Source of the DNA: Valencia hispanica
Lineage: Eukaryota > Chordata > Actinopteri > Cyprinodontiformes > Valenciidae
Assembly (NCBI GenBank): GCA_963556495.2
Contig: OY747705.1
Coordinates: 22,702,501-22,766,500 of the forward strand
Direction: 5' to 3'
DNA length: 64,000 nt
Shown: positions 31,457 to 43,099 of the stretch, in pieces
Numbering within the stretch: position 1 is the stretch's first letter
How the letters are laid out: every line of letters starts with the position of its first letter
Made by a program: the position numbers and the translations under genes
The notes under the pieces: model-generated
What the model was told of the DNA's origin: nothing
Seen by the model: only the letters and a program-made list of their open reading frames with translations
Database searches by the model: none

Positions 31457-32755
31457 GTAAGCAGTTAAATATATTTCTTTTAACTTTCAACGTTGTGTGG
31501 CTTCATTAATTAAAGCCCAAGCCACTCTCTCGACAAGATCCGCCATGTTGTAAACAACTAGCAACAGACAAATCCACGCCCGCACGCTGACGTAATGACG
31601 TGACGCGCTGATGCCCCGACGCGCCGACGCAGACCACAAGTGTGCAAGCAGCTGGGTTTTAATTTTAAAGCGTCGACTTTCGTCCGTTTGAGGGATTTGA
31701 CGCCTGGACGCGCTGACCGGTGTGAACGCGGCTTAAGCCTGTAAAGATGTTCAGAGAACATTCTTTAAAAAAGAGCATAAGGAAGACCAAAGAACACAGC
31801 AGACAAGCTGAGAATAAAGTGGTGGAGAATTGTACAGCAAGGTTAGGTTTTAAATACACAATCCTAAACTTTAAGTATGTCACAAAGTACTGTTCAATCC
31901 ATAATCTAAAAATGAAAATAATATGGCTCATATTAAAACCTACCCAAAACAAGGCTGCCCAATATGTCTGATCATTCAGGCAACAAGTGTTAATTGGGGA
32001 AGAACCCAAGAGGATAATCGTAGCTCTGGAGGAGGTTCAGATTTCACAGGTCAGGTGGGAAAATCTGTTGACTGAATTACACTCCATGAAGTTGGTTTTC
32101 ATGGGAAGAACATTGTTTAAAAAATAAAAAATAAATTCTGATCAGAGTTTGCAATAACCCATGTAGTGGACACAGCAAACTTGTGCTATGGTCAGATAAC
32201 TCCAAAACAGAACTTTTTGGCATACATATAAAATGCTATATGAGGGGGAAACAAACTAACAATGCACATTACAACCAATACACTATCCCTGGGGTGAAAC
32301 ATGGGGGTAGCAGCATTATGTTGAGGGGATGCATTTCTCTGACAGGTACACTGAAGCTCATCAAAGTTGATGTTTTAGATCTAAATCCCTTTGAGAGTCT
32401 GGGACAAGACTTGAAATCTGGCGTTCACAGATGTTCGTAAATCAATCTGCAATGACCACCAATTTGCAGGGCTAGTAGAGATATAAGCTTAAAGACATGT
32501 TCTGTAACTGTTATTGGAGCCAAACGTGGTTCTACAATGAATTGACTCAGGACACTGAATGTAAATGCAAAACACACTTTTCAGACTTTTTTATTTATAA
32601 AAAATCTTGAATGACACGTATCATTCTTTAACATCTTATTTATGTGCAACCTTGTGTTGATCACTGACACAAAATCCCAGTGAGATACATTGAAGTTTGT
32701 CATTGTAACATGAAAAAATACAAAAAAGTTAAAGACATGTATGCCCTTTTCTGTG

Positions 32756-34095
32756 TCCATTAATTGTATGGCAACTGGAATCTGAGCCCCCTCTGGGCCT
32801 GCTGAGATAGCCTTATCTTGTGCCTTGTCTTGCAACTCCAACGACCTCTACTAGCACAAACAAGAGACCAACAGCACTGATACAGAGCAGAGCCGAGCCT
32901 CTGACAAGATCACCATTTGCTCAGGAGCATATCTAATCCTCCTCAATGTGAGTTCTTGAATTAGTTTTTAACAACATCAAAAAGCCTACAAGATGTACAT
33001 GGCTTTGGAAGATTGAGTGGTACATCAAGATTAGATAAACAAATCCATGAGTTTCAGTATTTCATTGTATTTTACCACTTAGCTTGCAAGGAAAAAAGTG
33101 ACTGTTAAACAGAAGCTTGTGTGTTTCCTCAAACACAATCCCTCCACAATTATTAGCAGCCCCAGCAATGATCCGTAAAAAAACCTTAAAATTAGTTCAA
33201 ATTTTATTTTTAAAGTTTGATCTTGCATGAACTTATATATTCTAATTTGCTGAAAATAACTGTGTTTGACTAAGCCGATTGTGAATACTAAAAGATTTTA
33301 ATGTCTAGTAGGAAACAGAGCACTATATTTGGTAAGGGCTGTTTTTTTTTTTTCAGTTTTAAAACCAAAAATTTAGAAATTAAGGGCAGCATGCACATAA
33401 AGTTTCTAAATTTCAGCTTTACATCATTACATTATCTGTCTGAATTTTTTTTGGGGAAAAGACAAAACTTGAAAAAAAACATAAACTGTGGTCCTGTTCC
33501 TTTCAAATGGACAGCTGCAAGATATTTCGGAGAGAAGCAAACGGAGCCTGGGGTTCAGGAAAATGAACCAGAAGACAAAACAAAACATATAATAGGACAG
33601 ATCAAATTTGTAGACAGATTAACATATTTGTAGGGAGTCTTTTTAGGATCATTTGACTGCTTAGGCTTCTTTAGAGAGTAACCAGTGGTTAAAGAGAAAA
33701 AAAAACTCACAAAGAGACAGCCACGTGACCAGGCCAACAGATAAGGCAAATACGGCTAACAATCAGGCAAGGAAAAAGATATGCAGGGATTAGCAGGAAA
33801 AGATCTAGTTGACAAGAGCGAATCCCTTCAGGACTTAGGTCAGGCTTGACAGGCTTACCTGAAAACCCTCCTGGAGGCACTTGGCTAAAAAAAACATTGG
33901 AGATCTCCTGGATGACAGGTGGGACAGGAGAAGTTGATTTTGTCTTTTGATTTTGTCTCAGTATTATAATGTTCTTTTTCTTTCAGTAAGACAAACGTTA
34001 AGGTTTAAAAGATATTTAAATACCTACTAACAGTTTTGACTGTATACTTCAGTCTTCATCAGAGCGTCATACGATATCAGCTGGCCAGTCTGGGA
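32756..34095. other. No gene seen; possible Tc1-type terminal debris
   Basis: 33135-33200 ('ccctccacaattattagcag') looks like the terminal repeat of another fish Tc1-like family, but I cannot find its partner end. The rest, including a short frame at 33301-33633, has no recognisable domain. Confidence 0.35.
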
Positions 34096-34500
34096 GAGTC
34101 CATATTGTGGTTCATCCCCCTCCAATGATCTGTGATGGCTGATTTTAAGAAAACATGAAATTAGTGTATTTTGGTCTCATCTGACCACATGACATTTTCC
34201 CAATCCTCCTCTGGATCATCCAGATGTTCCCTGGCAAACTTTAGATGGGCCTGGACATGTGCTAGATTCAGCAGGGAGACCTTTTGAGCACTGCAAGATT
34301 TTAATCTATGATGACATAGTGTGCTGCCAATAGTAACCTTTGTTACTGTGTTCCCAGCTCTCTTCAGGTAATTGACCAGTTCCCCTTGAGTAGTTCTTCA
34401 CTGTTTCCTCACCATTCTCAAGATCATGTGTTCCCCACAATGTGAGATCTTGCCTGGAGCCCCAGGTCGAAGGAGATTGTTAGTCATTACGTTCACATAG
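34096..34500 (-). mobile_element. Tc1-like remnant, N-terminal half of the transposase
   Basis: The minus strand near 34170-34200 encodes W-NVMWSDETK, the first catalytic block. 34200-34490 ('ggcaaactttagatgggcct', 'cccagctctcttcaggta', 'tgcctggagccccag') matches the upstream coding part of a common fish Tc1-like family. The C-terminal half is missing. Frameshifts throughout. Confidence 0.65.
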
Positions 34501-34711
34501 AATTTTGGCAATAATCGAATTAATACCGTAACCAGAAAAGGAACCTTTATCCCAGTTTACATGTCACTCAGAAACTTTAATTATTGAATAAAGTGCATAT
34601 GTTCTACATGTGTTTTGTAGAGTTGGACAGAGAGTTCAGCCGTGTCCCTCAGGGAGTCCTGTGAGGGGTTGTTATGGGAAGAAAATATCTTCATCCTCCC
34701 ATATTGAGTTC

Positions 34712-35092
34712 TCATAGCCAATTTTCAGGATCGTTTCCCATCAGATCAGACATTTCCGTAAGGATGACAGTGGTGTTTTCCAGGGACCACCAAACTTCGT
34801 TCATCCTATTTGTCAGACCTGCAACTCCAACAGATGGAAACATGGTGTGGAAAATTCCTTTAGCATCACTGTAGAGCAGTTTATGCCCATCGTTGTCTGT
34901 AAAAGGAACGAACTCCTGTACCGGTGAGAAATCACTCTTCTTCAGCTCTGATGATGATGATACAAAACCATTCTCTGTATCATGATGGTTGCAGTCGAGC
35001 CAAACTGCAGGTACCACACCAGTCTTTAGGCAGGTAAAGGTAGAAAGTATATCCACACTTCCAAATGTAGCCATCAGGTGTTCCTGTTCCAA
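34712..35092 (-). pseudogene. Unrecognised frame in the env position of the retroviral element
   Basis: 126 codons, open, on the same strand as the integrase and about 330 bp downstream of its stop, where an env or accessory gene would lie. Neither a signal peptide nor a hydrophobic fusion or membrane segment is visible in this piece, and I do not recognise a domain. The sequence between 35100 and 35420 is interrupted by stops. It may be a slice of env, an accessory frame, or a chance open stretch. Confidence 0.35.
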
Positions 35093-35421
35093 ATTGTGAA
35101 ACGTTTAGCAGTCAGATTAGCTACTTGATACCAGGCGTTCTTAAAAACGTAGTGGGTGTTAATTACAAATCTTTATCTCATGATGGGGTGGTGTTCGAAT
35201 TCATCAGAAGCCATAACACTGCAAAGCTTAGCAATGTCAAACCAGATAATGTAATAATCTTCATGGTGTTGGCAGAGAAAAACAACTGGATGAATAGCCC
35301 CTCTTTTCACAGAGTTTGACCACTAGGTGACAGGACTGCTTTTCTGCTGGGGTTTGAGACCAAAGGCCCTAGTGGTAACCAATGCCCTTTGTAGCCCAGA
35401 CTTCCTCCTGTCACATGTCTA

Positions 35422-36015
35422 TTAATCCAATTGTCTCTGCAGTTTACAATGTGAAAGGTGAATCCAGGAAGGTCTCTCAGCAATCTTCACAGATGTGGGA
35501 GTTGCTAACAGAACTTGGAAAGGTCCTTCCCACTTTAAACTTGTCCAATTCTTTTCCTTGATGACTCTTATGAATACCCAATCTCCAGGCTTTATGGGGT
35601 TCTCAGGATCCTGTAACACAGAAGGAGATACAGGCAAACTATGTGCTCTTTGTACTTCTCTAGTCTGAATAATTTTCCTCATGTAATCAGCTAGGGTTAA
35701 TTCTTCATCTGCTTTCTGTAGGTCCGGTGCAGTAATGGGCAATTTATATTGTCTACCATAAATTATCTCAAAAGGAGTTAATCCCTGATTTGTTGGGGTT
35801 ATTCTCATACAGAGTTTAACTAAATCTAAGCATTCTAACCATGGCCTTTTTGTTTCTTCCATACATTTTCTTAGCCTGCTTTTTATTGTCCCATTATTTC
35901 TTTCAACCAGACCTGTACTTTGAGGATGATAAGCACAATGATTTTTTAATGCTATTCCTAAATGTTTTGCCATGCCATGATTGGCAATGATTGTTTTGCA
36001 TAATGCTTTTGCCAC
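35422..36015 (-). pseudogene. Retroviral integrase, C-terminal two-thirds
   Basis: 197 codons. The core end [17 protein letters not shown] contains the invariant ER(N/T)NGT segment with the likely catalytic glutamate in 'VERNN'. [10 protein letters not shown] is the standard core exit, and the SH3-like C-terminal domain ([32 protein letters not shown]) is of the gammaretrovirus/epsilonretrovirus type rather than Gypsy. The N-terminal zinc finger and the first catalytic aspartates lie upstream (about 36020-36190) in broken frames. In an active virus it would join the DNA copy to the host chromosome; here it is only part of a protein. Confidence 0.88.
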
Positions 36016-36189
36016 TGTTAGTGCATCATTTTTGGCTGTTGGAATAATTCCAACCCATGACTAGGCAGTATTTATAGGAACCACTCTGTGTTAGTTCAAT
36101 AAAGTCCATGTGTATAGTTTGGAAAGGCTGGTTTGGTTGGCCACGTTTTGGTCTCATGTTTCCCCGAGGATTGTGTTTTACACAAATAA

Positions 36190-36842
36190 CACATAATCTA
36201 CAAAAAAAATTTTAAGTAAGTTTCTAGATTGTATGTTGTAAAGTGTTGTTGTATTATACTAACCATCCCCCCTGTTGACACATTGCACGGCCATGGGTCA
36301 ATATTGCTCTAATGCTTTAAGTAGTTTGTCACTAAAGATCACCATACCCTTGTTACCCCATTGTTGGCCAAATGCCAAGAAAACATGTAAAGTTCAATTT
36401 GGATCTACTGTTATGAGTATTTCATCTTCATCTGATTACAAACTTCAGTTAAAACTTTATTCTTCTCTTTCCAAGTAGAACAATTCTTTGGTAGGTGTCT
36501 CATTTCAAGAATTTTATGAAAATCTACAATTTGGATTATTAATTTATCCCCTAGAGAGAACATGCCCAACTTCAAGTGAAATAGGAAATCTCTTCCTAAC
36601 AAATTAGAAAATAATCTCTAGATTTTATGATTATCACAACAGGTTTTCCCTGTAGCCAAAAATCTATTATTTTAATTTAATTTTTCTAACAACTCAACCT
36701 CATTTTTTTAAAGTGGAAAACAAAATTCCACCAAATTCATAATTTTTTCCCATTGGACTTCAATAACTTAATCCAATTTTATTATTCAGTTAATCAGCAA
36801 CTAATATTTCCATAATGAAACATCTTTAACCCTTATTCATTA

Positions 36843-36873
<31 letters not shown>

Positions 36874-39060
36874 GGTTCTACAAATTAGCTTATTATTATG
36901 ATTATATGTGGAACTAAAATTGAATTTCGGAGTGCGTTACTACATTCCTTATTACGGTAATCCCATAACGAAAATTTCTTCTCTTATTTGCAATCTCTAA
37001 CCCAGCACATTACAAGATTGTTTCCTTTCAACATGTATCTTATCTGTCATTAAAATGTTAGAAGCAAACATCTGAAACTGCCACTTGTTACAAAGAATAA
37101 ATTCACGTAGCCACCCAGCTGTCACTTCCCCACAGGACCTGTAGACATCCGTCTAAATTTCAAAATAAAATCACTCTGCTCATAATCCGTCATTTTAAAC
37201 CATTTCTTTTCTACTATATGAGAGATCTCACAGACATCCCATGAATATCATTAAAAATATTAGCTAAGTTTTTTCTTATTATTATTTTAGAGTAACAGTT
37301 ACTGCTGCACTTAAGAAATCCCAACCTTATGTATTGAACTGCACTCAGCTAAAACATCCCCCTCATTATCAGCTAGCAGGAGAGGTGTTTTCCTCCTCTT
37401 CTGCCTTGGCAGTTGATAACCTTTAACAATTTTGAAACGCATGATGAATCTGGTTTCAAACAAGTCTTCCTCAGGAAGTCCATTTTACCAATTTCTGTCA
37501 CAACCCATCACAGTTGGTTTGTTTATTAAGAGAACAACTAATGACCCATTGTTGAGGGACAGAAGGGTGTTGTTTATTATCAGAACAGCCCTTCCTTGAG
37601 GGGAAGGGGAAAAGGTGGTCGGTTGTTTAAGATAATTCATTTAAATCACAATAAAGTTTACCTTACTCTTCATAGGATTTTTTAAAATATGTTAGTGAGT
37701 TTTCTCTTATTTTATTTTTCTTTCGGCGGAACTTTAGGAAAAAACAAAGTTTAAAACGTTTTTTTTCATCCTCCCGGGTGCTAAAAAACACATCTGTTTC
37801 ATACATGAACCCCCCTTTTTTCCCTGTTTGTTTGAGACGCCAAATGTCTAATTCTTCAATTTTCATCTTTTAGTTTTATTTTATATCGCAACTACCAAGA
37901 AGTACACGAAATTACTCAGTCAATTGTCCTTCAAATTCATAATCTTTATTTTAAAGAAATGTATTGTCTTTTCTCTTACATAAATTTTTTTACATCTCCT
38001 TTAAAATCTTCTTTGCTATTTTTCCCCATATTTCAATAAGTTACATTTTACTGTTTTCATTTTTAAATATTTATCATTCTCATGTTAATGAAGTAAATTC
38101 AACTTTTATTTCACTTATCTGATCTATTTATCTTATCACAGTGTTATTTACTCAATTTTCAAACCATGAGACTCCGTTCAGCCTACAGCTGTTTCACCAT
38201 AGAAATCTCCATTCACACACACACACAGTCACACAACCGGTTTATCACACATTAAGATAATTATGTATTTATTATCATGCTTTTCCATTACTAGTATTAT
38301 TATTTAGATATTATTTATCATTAGGCCTATTTCTAATGAAGATCCCCTGTTGAAAGGGCAGGTTCTACAGTTCTTTTCCAGTCTTGATCAAGTTTTAACA
38401 ATTTTATCACTGTAATTATTAAAATTAGAGTAATAATAAGGAGTATTATGAGGAACGTTCCTTTGGGAATTTAAAATCAGACTTAGTTTATTCTCCTATT
38501 TCATCTTATTTTATCTTTTATCTAGAGGAATGAAAAATTTTAGTGATTGTATAGTCTTATATTCTGGTTTTGTGAACCCCTGTTTTGAGTCAATAGACTT
38601 CTCTAATCTAAGAACGGTACAAATCCTGGATCCACACAGGACGTCCCTTGAATGCCCTTCTCTCCGTACGTTAACACCGTCAGGTTTCAGGAGGAAATGG
38701 CATACATAAGGATTATGTCGTGTGCCTACTTAACTTACACCAACCTAGGGTCGGTACTTTTATTTTTTACTTCTGCTGTTTCGTATTTTTACTGCCTTCA
38801 GTGGCGTTCTTTATATCCCTCTGAGGTGGTTTTAGATTTCACCGATCTAATCCGTTACAACCTTCCCATATAATCAACTGTTTCATACCTATATTATTCC
38901 TATTTTGTCCCTATTTTATCCCGGGAAGGCTCAATACCTGACTCCCTAGTCAGAGGTTTAAAACGTCTTTTAAACCTGAACAGCAGAACTGTACCCTCTC
39001 TGTCTTAGTTAGAAATAATTTTAAATGTAGGGTGCAAAACCAAAATGGTACTCACAAACT
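36190..39060 (-). pseudogene. Decayed gag-pol region of the retroviral element, or AT-rich replacement
   Basis: Nearly 2.9 kb of very AT-rich sequence lies between the leader and the integrase. No frame longer than about 75 codons and no reverse transcriptase or protease motif is recognisable by eye. It holds an (AT)12 run at 36850-36873 and a (CA)n run near 38214-38227. Position says gag-pol; the content does not confirm it. Confidence 0.35.
36850..36873. repeat. (AT)n microsatellite
   Basis: An uninterrupted AT dinucleotide run of 24 bp seen directly. Confidence 0.9.
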
Positions 39061-39228
39061 CCCCCCTGTGCGAGCGATTCAAACCGAGTCGATCGCAAGG
39101 GACCGGCAGAGAAGGTGTCCGGCGGAGCTAATCAGCTGGCCAGTGAAGCAAGAAAGCAGCCTGGACTTGTAGGTCAGGTGGGGCCCCGTGCAGCCCTCCG
39201 GCGAAGACCTTCCCCTGCGCGGACCAAG

Positions 39229-39246
39229 CGTCGAGTCACGGCACCA
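39229..39246 (-). promoter_or_regulatory. Primer-binding site, tRNA-His type
   Basis: On the minus strand, TGGTGCCGTGACTC is the exact complement of the 3' end of vertebrate tRNA-His (GAGTCACGGCACCA). It lies 4 bp inside the LTR boundary, where the minus-strand primer site of a retrovirus belongs. Confidence 0.75.
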
Positions 39247-39250
39247 AAAA

Positions 39251-39703
39251 TGTTAGGTTATTTTAACTCACAGGTTTACCTAGAAAGAAAAGCACGCACA
39301 GAGGAGATGTGAAATGTGTTTGCTCAGCTGAGGGAGAATCATGCAGTAAAAGAAACTGACACACCAGTCGTTGTTCTGATCCAGCAGAGTCTCAAAGATG
39401 TTGAGACTTACAGCTTCTATTTATTCACACATTTGGACCGTTTCACCACACCCCCATTGTCCATTGTCTTATCTTATCACCATACAACACACAGCAGAAC
39501 TGTTTCTAACACAATGGCACTTTGTAGGTTTGTTTGTTTGTTTGTAGGTGCATCCTGTTTGGACAGCATAAAATACAAAGTCAGCTTCTTATAAGCACAT
39601 TTCCTTAAGAAGGTTCTTACCCCCACACTAAAAGTTACTTCCCTTAGTCTTGTCACACAAAGTTAAACAAAAGAACAGACTGCATTTATCACATTCTCCA
39701 ACA
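39251..39703 (-). mobile_element. LTR of the retroviral element (~453 bp)
   Basis: Bounded by TGTTAGG at 39251 and CCAACA at 39703, the usual TG...CA ends. On the minus strand a TATAAG motif at about 39588-39595 and an AATAAA near 39420 fit promoter and polyadenylation signals in U3/R order. It lies directly upstream of the primer-binding site and directly abuts a Tc1 remnant at 39704. No partner LTR was found for comparison. Confidence 0.7.
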
Positions 39704-40270
39704 ATGTTTGAGGGGTTTCTTGCATCAACAACTTGTTTCAAGTTACAACACAGGATCTCAGTGTAATCAATATCTGGGATTCGGCCAGGAGATTTCATTT
39801 CTTTGTTCTTATCCAGTCCTTGGCAAATTTAATGTTATGTTTTTGGGTGTAGTTATGCTGTAGCCTGTAGCTTAATTTTTTACTTACTTTTTTTCTCACA
39901 TCCTCCTCAAGCACACTGTGATACAGTATCAAACTCATGGTGGATCCTATGATGGTGAGCTGGCCAGGGCCTGCTGCAGCAAAGAATCCCAAAGCTATGA
40001 TACTTCCATCTCTGTACTTCACATTTGGTACGATATTCTTCTCCTAGAGGCCGTATGTGGTTTATGTGAAACACGTTCTCTTTCTGGTGTTCACATAATT
40101 CAATTTCTGACTCATCTGTCAAAAGATGTTTAATCCAGAAGTAGTCTTTGTGTATTTTCTCTGCCAAACTTCTGTCTTTCTTTGGTGTTTTTCTTAGAGA
40201 GCAATAGTTTCCTCCTTGCACGCCTCACATGAAAGCGAAATGGTTGTTCTCTTTCTGATAATTAATTGTG
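39704..40270 (-). mobile_element. Tc1-like remnant next to the LTR
   Basis: The minus strand encodes LTDESEIELCEHQKEN (first catalytic block, about 40080-40125), a region equivalent to the HGGG box near 40030, and a VVDAR--SN block at about 39715-39745 from the C-terminus. Several stops. The LTR boundary falls inside it, so the retroviral element probably inserted into this older transposon. Confidence 0.65.
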
Positions 40271-42055
40271 TACTTTCATATCAACAGAAAAACCCTGCTG
40301 CAGGTCCCCAATGAAATGTTAAATTTTTTTGGGAGACTTCTTGTAGCCTCTTATTTTCTGTTTTCAGGGTGAACTTGTTTGGATGGTCAGTGCTTGGCCA
40401 GTTAAAAGTTGTTTTGAATACCCTGCCCTTGCAGAAGATTTAGATAATTTCAAATTCCTTTGAGACCCTTTTAAATGACCAGACTGAAAAGCTGTCGTAA
40501 TCGTATTTCTGAAGGCCTCAGAGAGCTCTGTGGGTTTTATCCTGGTGATCATTCTCACTTCAACAAATAGAACATCAAACTAAATAAACTAAAGGCTTAT
40601 TAAACAGGGTACACTTTGTTGTTTAATGAATGCAATAAAAATAGTTATTACAGTTTTTTAATAACTGTATTTCAAACATCAGCGTCTTTCTTTTTTTCTT
40701 TCTGACCAACTATAATCTATTCCTTGCTAATATCTGCGGCTTGTACAACCGATCACAAGTTGCAATCACAAGATGTGGACCCAGCGCATAGTATGTCAAA
40801 CAGAACAGAAAATAAGCAGCATCTTTGTTTTCTGTTTGTTTCCTTGCTTCTGGGGCCAACTTGCTTTGCTACATTTTTACTAATTTAATTTGATCTTCCA
40901 CCCATGTTGATTAAATGCCACACATTTTTCCAAGCATCGCCATTTTGGTCTTTGATACATAAACCCCAAGAAGAAAGTAAAATTGCTAAGCAAAAAGTTA
41001 AAGCAATTAAAATCAACCTATTATTAACAACCTATGTCATGGTCTGCATCAGGTCACAGTAATTGGGGATTGTTTACTGATACTTTGTTATGTAATAAGA
41101 AATCCTACACACTAAGTAAGAAAGCTAGGTAATAATGATTGATGAAATTAATCTACGATGTGCTCCTCAGAACATATGGAGTTCAATAACAGCAGACATG
41201 CTTAAAGTAATTAAAACTATCATATAGTGAAAAGTGCAGCTCTCAATGTCACATCATCATTCAAATGTAACACTTTATTAAATATTTACTTTCATAAAAG
41301 GGAGCTGTAAAATATATATAGTAGAAAAACAAAGGTCACTGAAAACATCTATATTCTTCTTCTTTTTTTTAATGGAAAAGCAGCAAAAGTGTTGTTCATT
41401 TTTATGTATCCTTATATACTGAAGATGTCCAGAAATCAAATGAAATCTCCTGTAGATGTTCTGGAATGTAATTAAGGTATTATTGAGCAGAGATAAAAAA
41501 GCAACAGTGTATGCATCTCAATACAATACACCAATATGCAGTAGATAAATATATGGTTTGCAATCTCTAGTCTTTCTTCTCCAACTCAAGGATGTGACAA
41601 GGAGAGAGTTTTCAATGCTCTCTGTAAAGAAGACAGCCTGCCATTATTTATTCAGCAAGAGAAGAAACCGATCGGTTGCATGGCAACAAACCCTAAATTC
41701 TTTGAATCATCCCTGTAATCGTATGAATTGGGAAGCGCTAACTATTACTTAAAGCAACTTACAACAAAGCATTCACACCATGGGTAAATTGAGCACATTT
41801 AAAATGTTATTTTTAGAGAATATCATAGCCTTCAGGATGAATGTGTGTCCTTGTCCAATTAAGTGTTGTTGTAGACGACAAGGAAAAATGCAACAAACCC
41901 CCGTTTCTGGCTCTCTTTCTCACCATCTCTACTTTCCATCCTTTATTTTTTTACCTTCTATCATTATGCTGACCATGATAATATGGTTTGCTGTGTGGAT
42001 TAATATCCTAATAAAATTAGAATACATTTAGAGGCATAAAAACAGCTAAGGACAA
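40271..42055. other. No gene seen
   Basis: 40330-40560 has the texture of an old DNA-transposon terminal region but I cannot classify it. 40560-42055 is AT-rich, with no domain in its short frames. 41560-41760 is slightly more GC-rich and could be a conserved non-coding piece. Confidence 0.4.
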
Positions 42056-42059
42056 CTTG

Positions 42060-42255
42060 TTGCAGTCGGTGAGAGTATGGTTCCCTGTGGTGCTCTTGTG
42101 CTGCTGACCACCTGGTTTGACATACAATTCTTCACTCTCACAAACTGTGGTCTGTTTGTTAGGTAGTTATTGGTCCGTGTGATTGTTAAGGGTTCCACCT
42201 ATGTCTTCAGGAGTTTCTGACAAAGCAAATCCAGCTGAATTGTGTTAAATGCACT
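42060..42255 (-). pseudogene. LINE reverse transcriptase palm fragment (jockey/Rex1-like)
   Basis: The minus strand encodes AFNTIQLDLLCQKLL (motif A region), NNYLTNRPQFVRVKNC and VVSSTRAPQGTILSP (motif B, PQGT). This pattern belongs to a teleost CR1/jockey-like LINE, the same type as the endonuclease fragment at 51450-52075, and differs from the adjacent L2. About 195 bp only, with frameshifts. Confidence 0.65.
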
Positions 42256-42445
42256 GAAGCCAAGCCAACTTTATTTATAAAGTGCTTAAAACAGCCGAAG
42301 CTGACCGAAGTGTTGCACAATAAATACAGCAATATAAAGACTCACAAATTATAACAAGCAGTAATACAACAATAAAATATACTAATGATTAAAAATTAAA
42401 TAAAACAATAAAAAAGTTAAATAAAACAATAAAATCATATACCTC

Positions 42446-42688
42446 TCATACTGAGTCAAAGGCCACGCAAAATAAGTGGGTTTTAAGGAGAGATTTAAAA
42501 ATGGACAGTGAAGAAGCCTGCCTGATCTGCAGTGGGAGCGAATTCCACAATTTTGGGGCAGCCACAGAGAAAGCTCTGTCCCCCCAGAGTTTGTGCTTTA
42601 CCTGCAGTACATCCAGCTGGTCTGCTGACCTGAGGGACCGTGTGGGAGAGTGCATGTGCAAAAGCTCGAACAGGTAGGAAGGTGCCAA
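42446..42688 (-). pseudogene. L2-like LINE ORF2 C-terminus
   Basis: 80 codons containing HSPTRSLRSADQLDVL, KLWGDRAFSVAAPKLWNSLP and LSIFKSLLKTHLF, then a stop. WNSLP and FKxxLKTHLF are the conserved C-terminal signature of L2/CR1-type ORF2 proteins. It is open and well preserved compared with the rest of the element. Confidence 0.85.
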
Positions 42689-43099
42689 ACCGTTCTAAGA
42701 TTTGAACACAAATAAAATTAATTTATATTGAATTCTAAAATGAACAGGCAGCCAGTGCAGTGATGCTAAAACAGGAGTTATGTGCTCTCTCTTTCTTACA
42801 CCAGCCAAAAGACGTGCAGCAGTGTTTTATACTAGTTGTAAACGAGAAAGGCCAGGCTGTACAACACCAAGGTATAGAGATTTACAATAATCGAGGTGTG
42901 TGGTGATGAATGCATTGATCAAGATTTCAATGTCTTGGTTTGACAAAATACATTTGACCTTGGCGAGTCGTCTCAGCTGGTAAAAACTAGATTTCCCCAC
43001 TGCACAGATTTGCCTGTCAAAAAATAAAATCTGTCCATTTTCACACCTTGGTTACTCACAGTGGTCTTTTGGTATCGAGCTAGAGGGCCACGGTCAAAT

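Larger units (their letters stand above)
30963..31733 (+). mobile_element. PIF/Harbinger element, 771 bp
   Basis: Ends AGCCGCGTTCACACCGGTCA and its inverse (about 32 bp), flanked by TAA at 30960-30962 and 31734-31736, the 3-bp TWA duplication of Harbinger elements. Inside are a MADF-type exon (31317-31456) and a 15-bp tandem repeat (31081-31140). There is no transposase, so it depends on another copy. It sits 20 bp from the DD38E element in the same Tc1 host. Confidence 0.88.
29235..32755 (+). mobile_element. Old Tc1 element, host of two younger insertions
   Basis: Removing the DD38E transposon (29345-30942) and the Harbinger element (30963-31733) joins 'tttctcagtata', 'aatctagctgttctgtaa' and 'gcctgtaaagatgttcagag' into the standard 5' text of the common fish Tc1 family. 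The decayed transposase follows at 31745-32440 (plus strand, with the VKHGGGSIM block at about 32295-32321), then the terminal repeat at 32570-32740. Many stops; inactive. Confidence 0.85.
34670..39703 (-). mobile_element. Endogenous retrovirus-like element, defective, one LTR found
   Basis: Reading on the minus strand: one LTR (39251-39703), a tRNA-His-type primer-binding site (about 39229-39246), a long decayed gag-pol region, the integrase end (36015-35422) and an unrecognised frame in the env position (35092-34712). No second LTR is visible; the element seems truncated on the low-coordinate side near a Tc1 remnant. The integrase C-terminus is of the gamma/epsilon-retrovirus type. An old, broken copy. 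Confidence 0.75.

Noticed and set aside
30963..31733. CpG-island promoter of a host gene
   Set aside because: The GC- and CpG-rich stretch is fully explained by the Harbinger element, bounded by inverted repeats and TAA duplications.
33135..33240. End of another Tc1-like element
   Set aside because: The text resembles a known terminal repeat ('ccacaattatt'), but no matching end or transposase piece could be placed, so it is listed only as debris.
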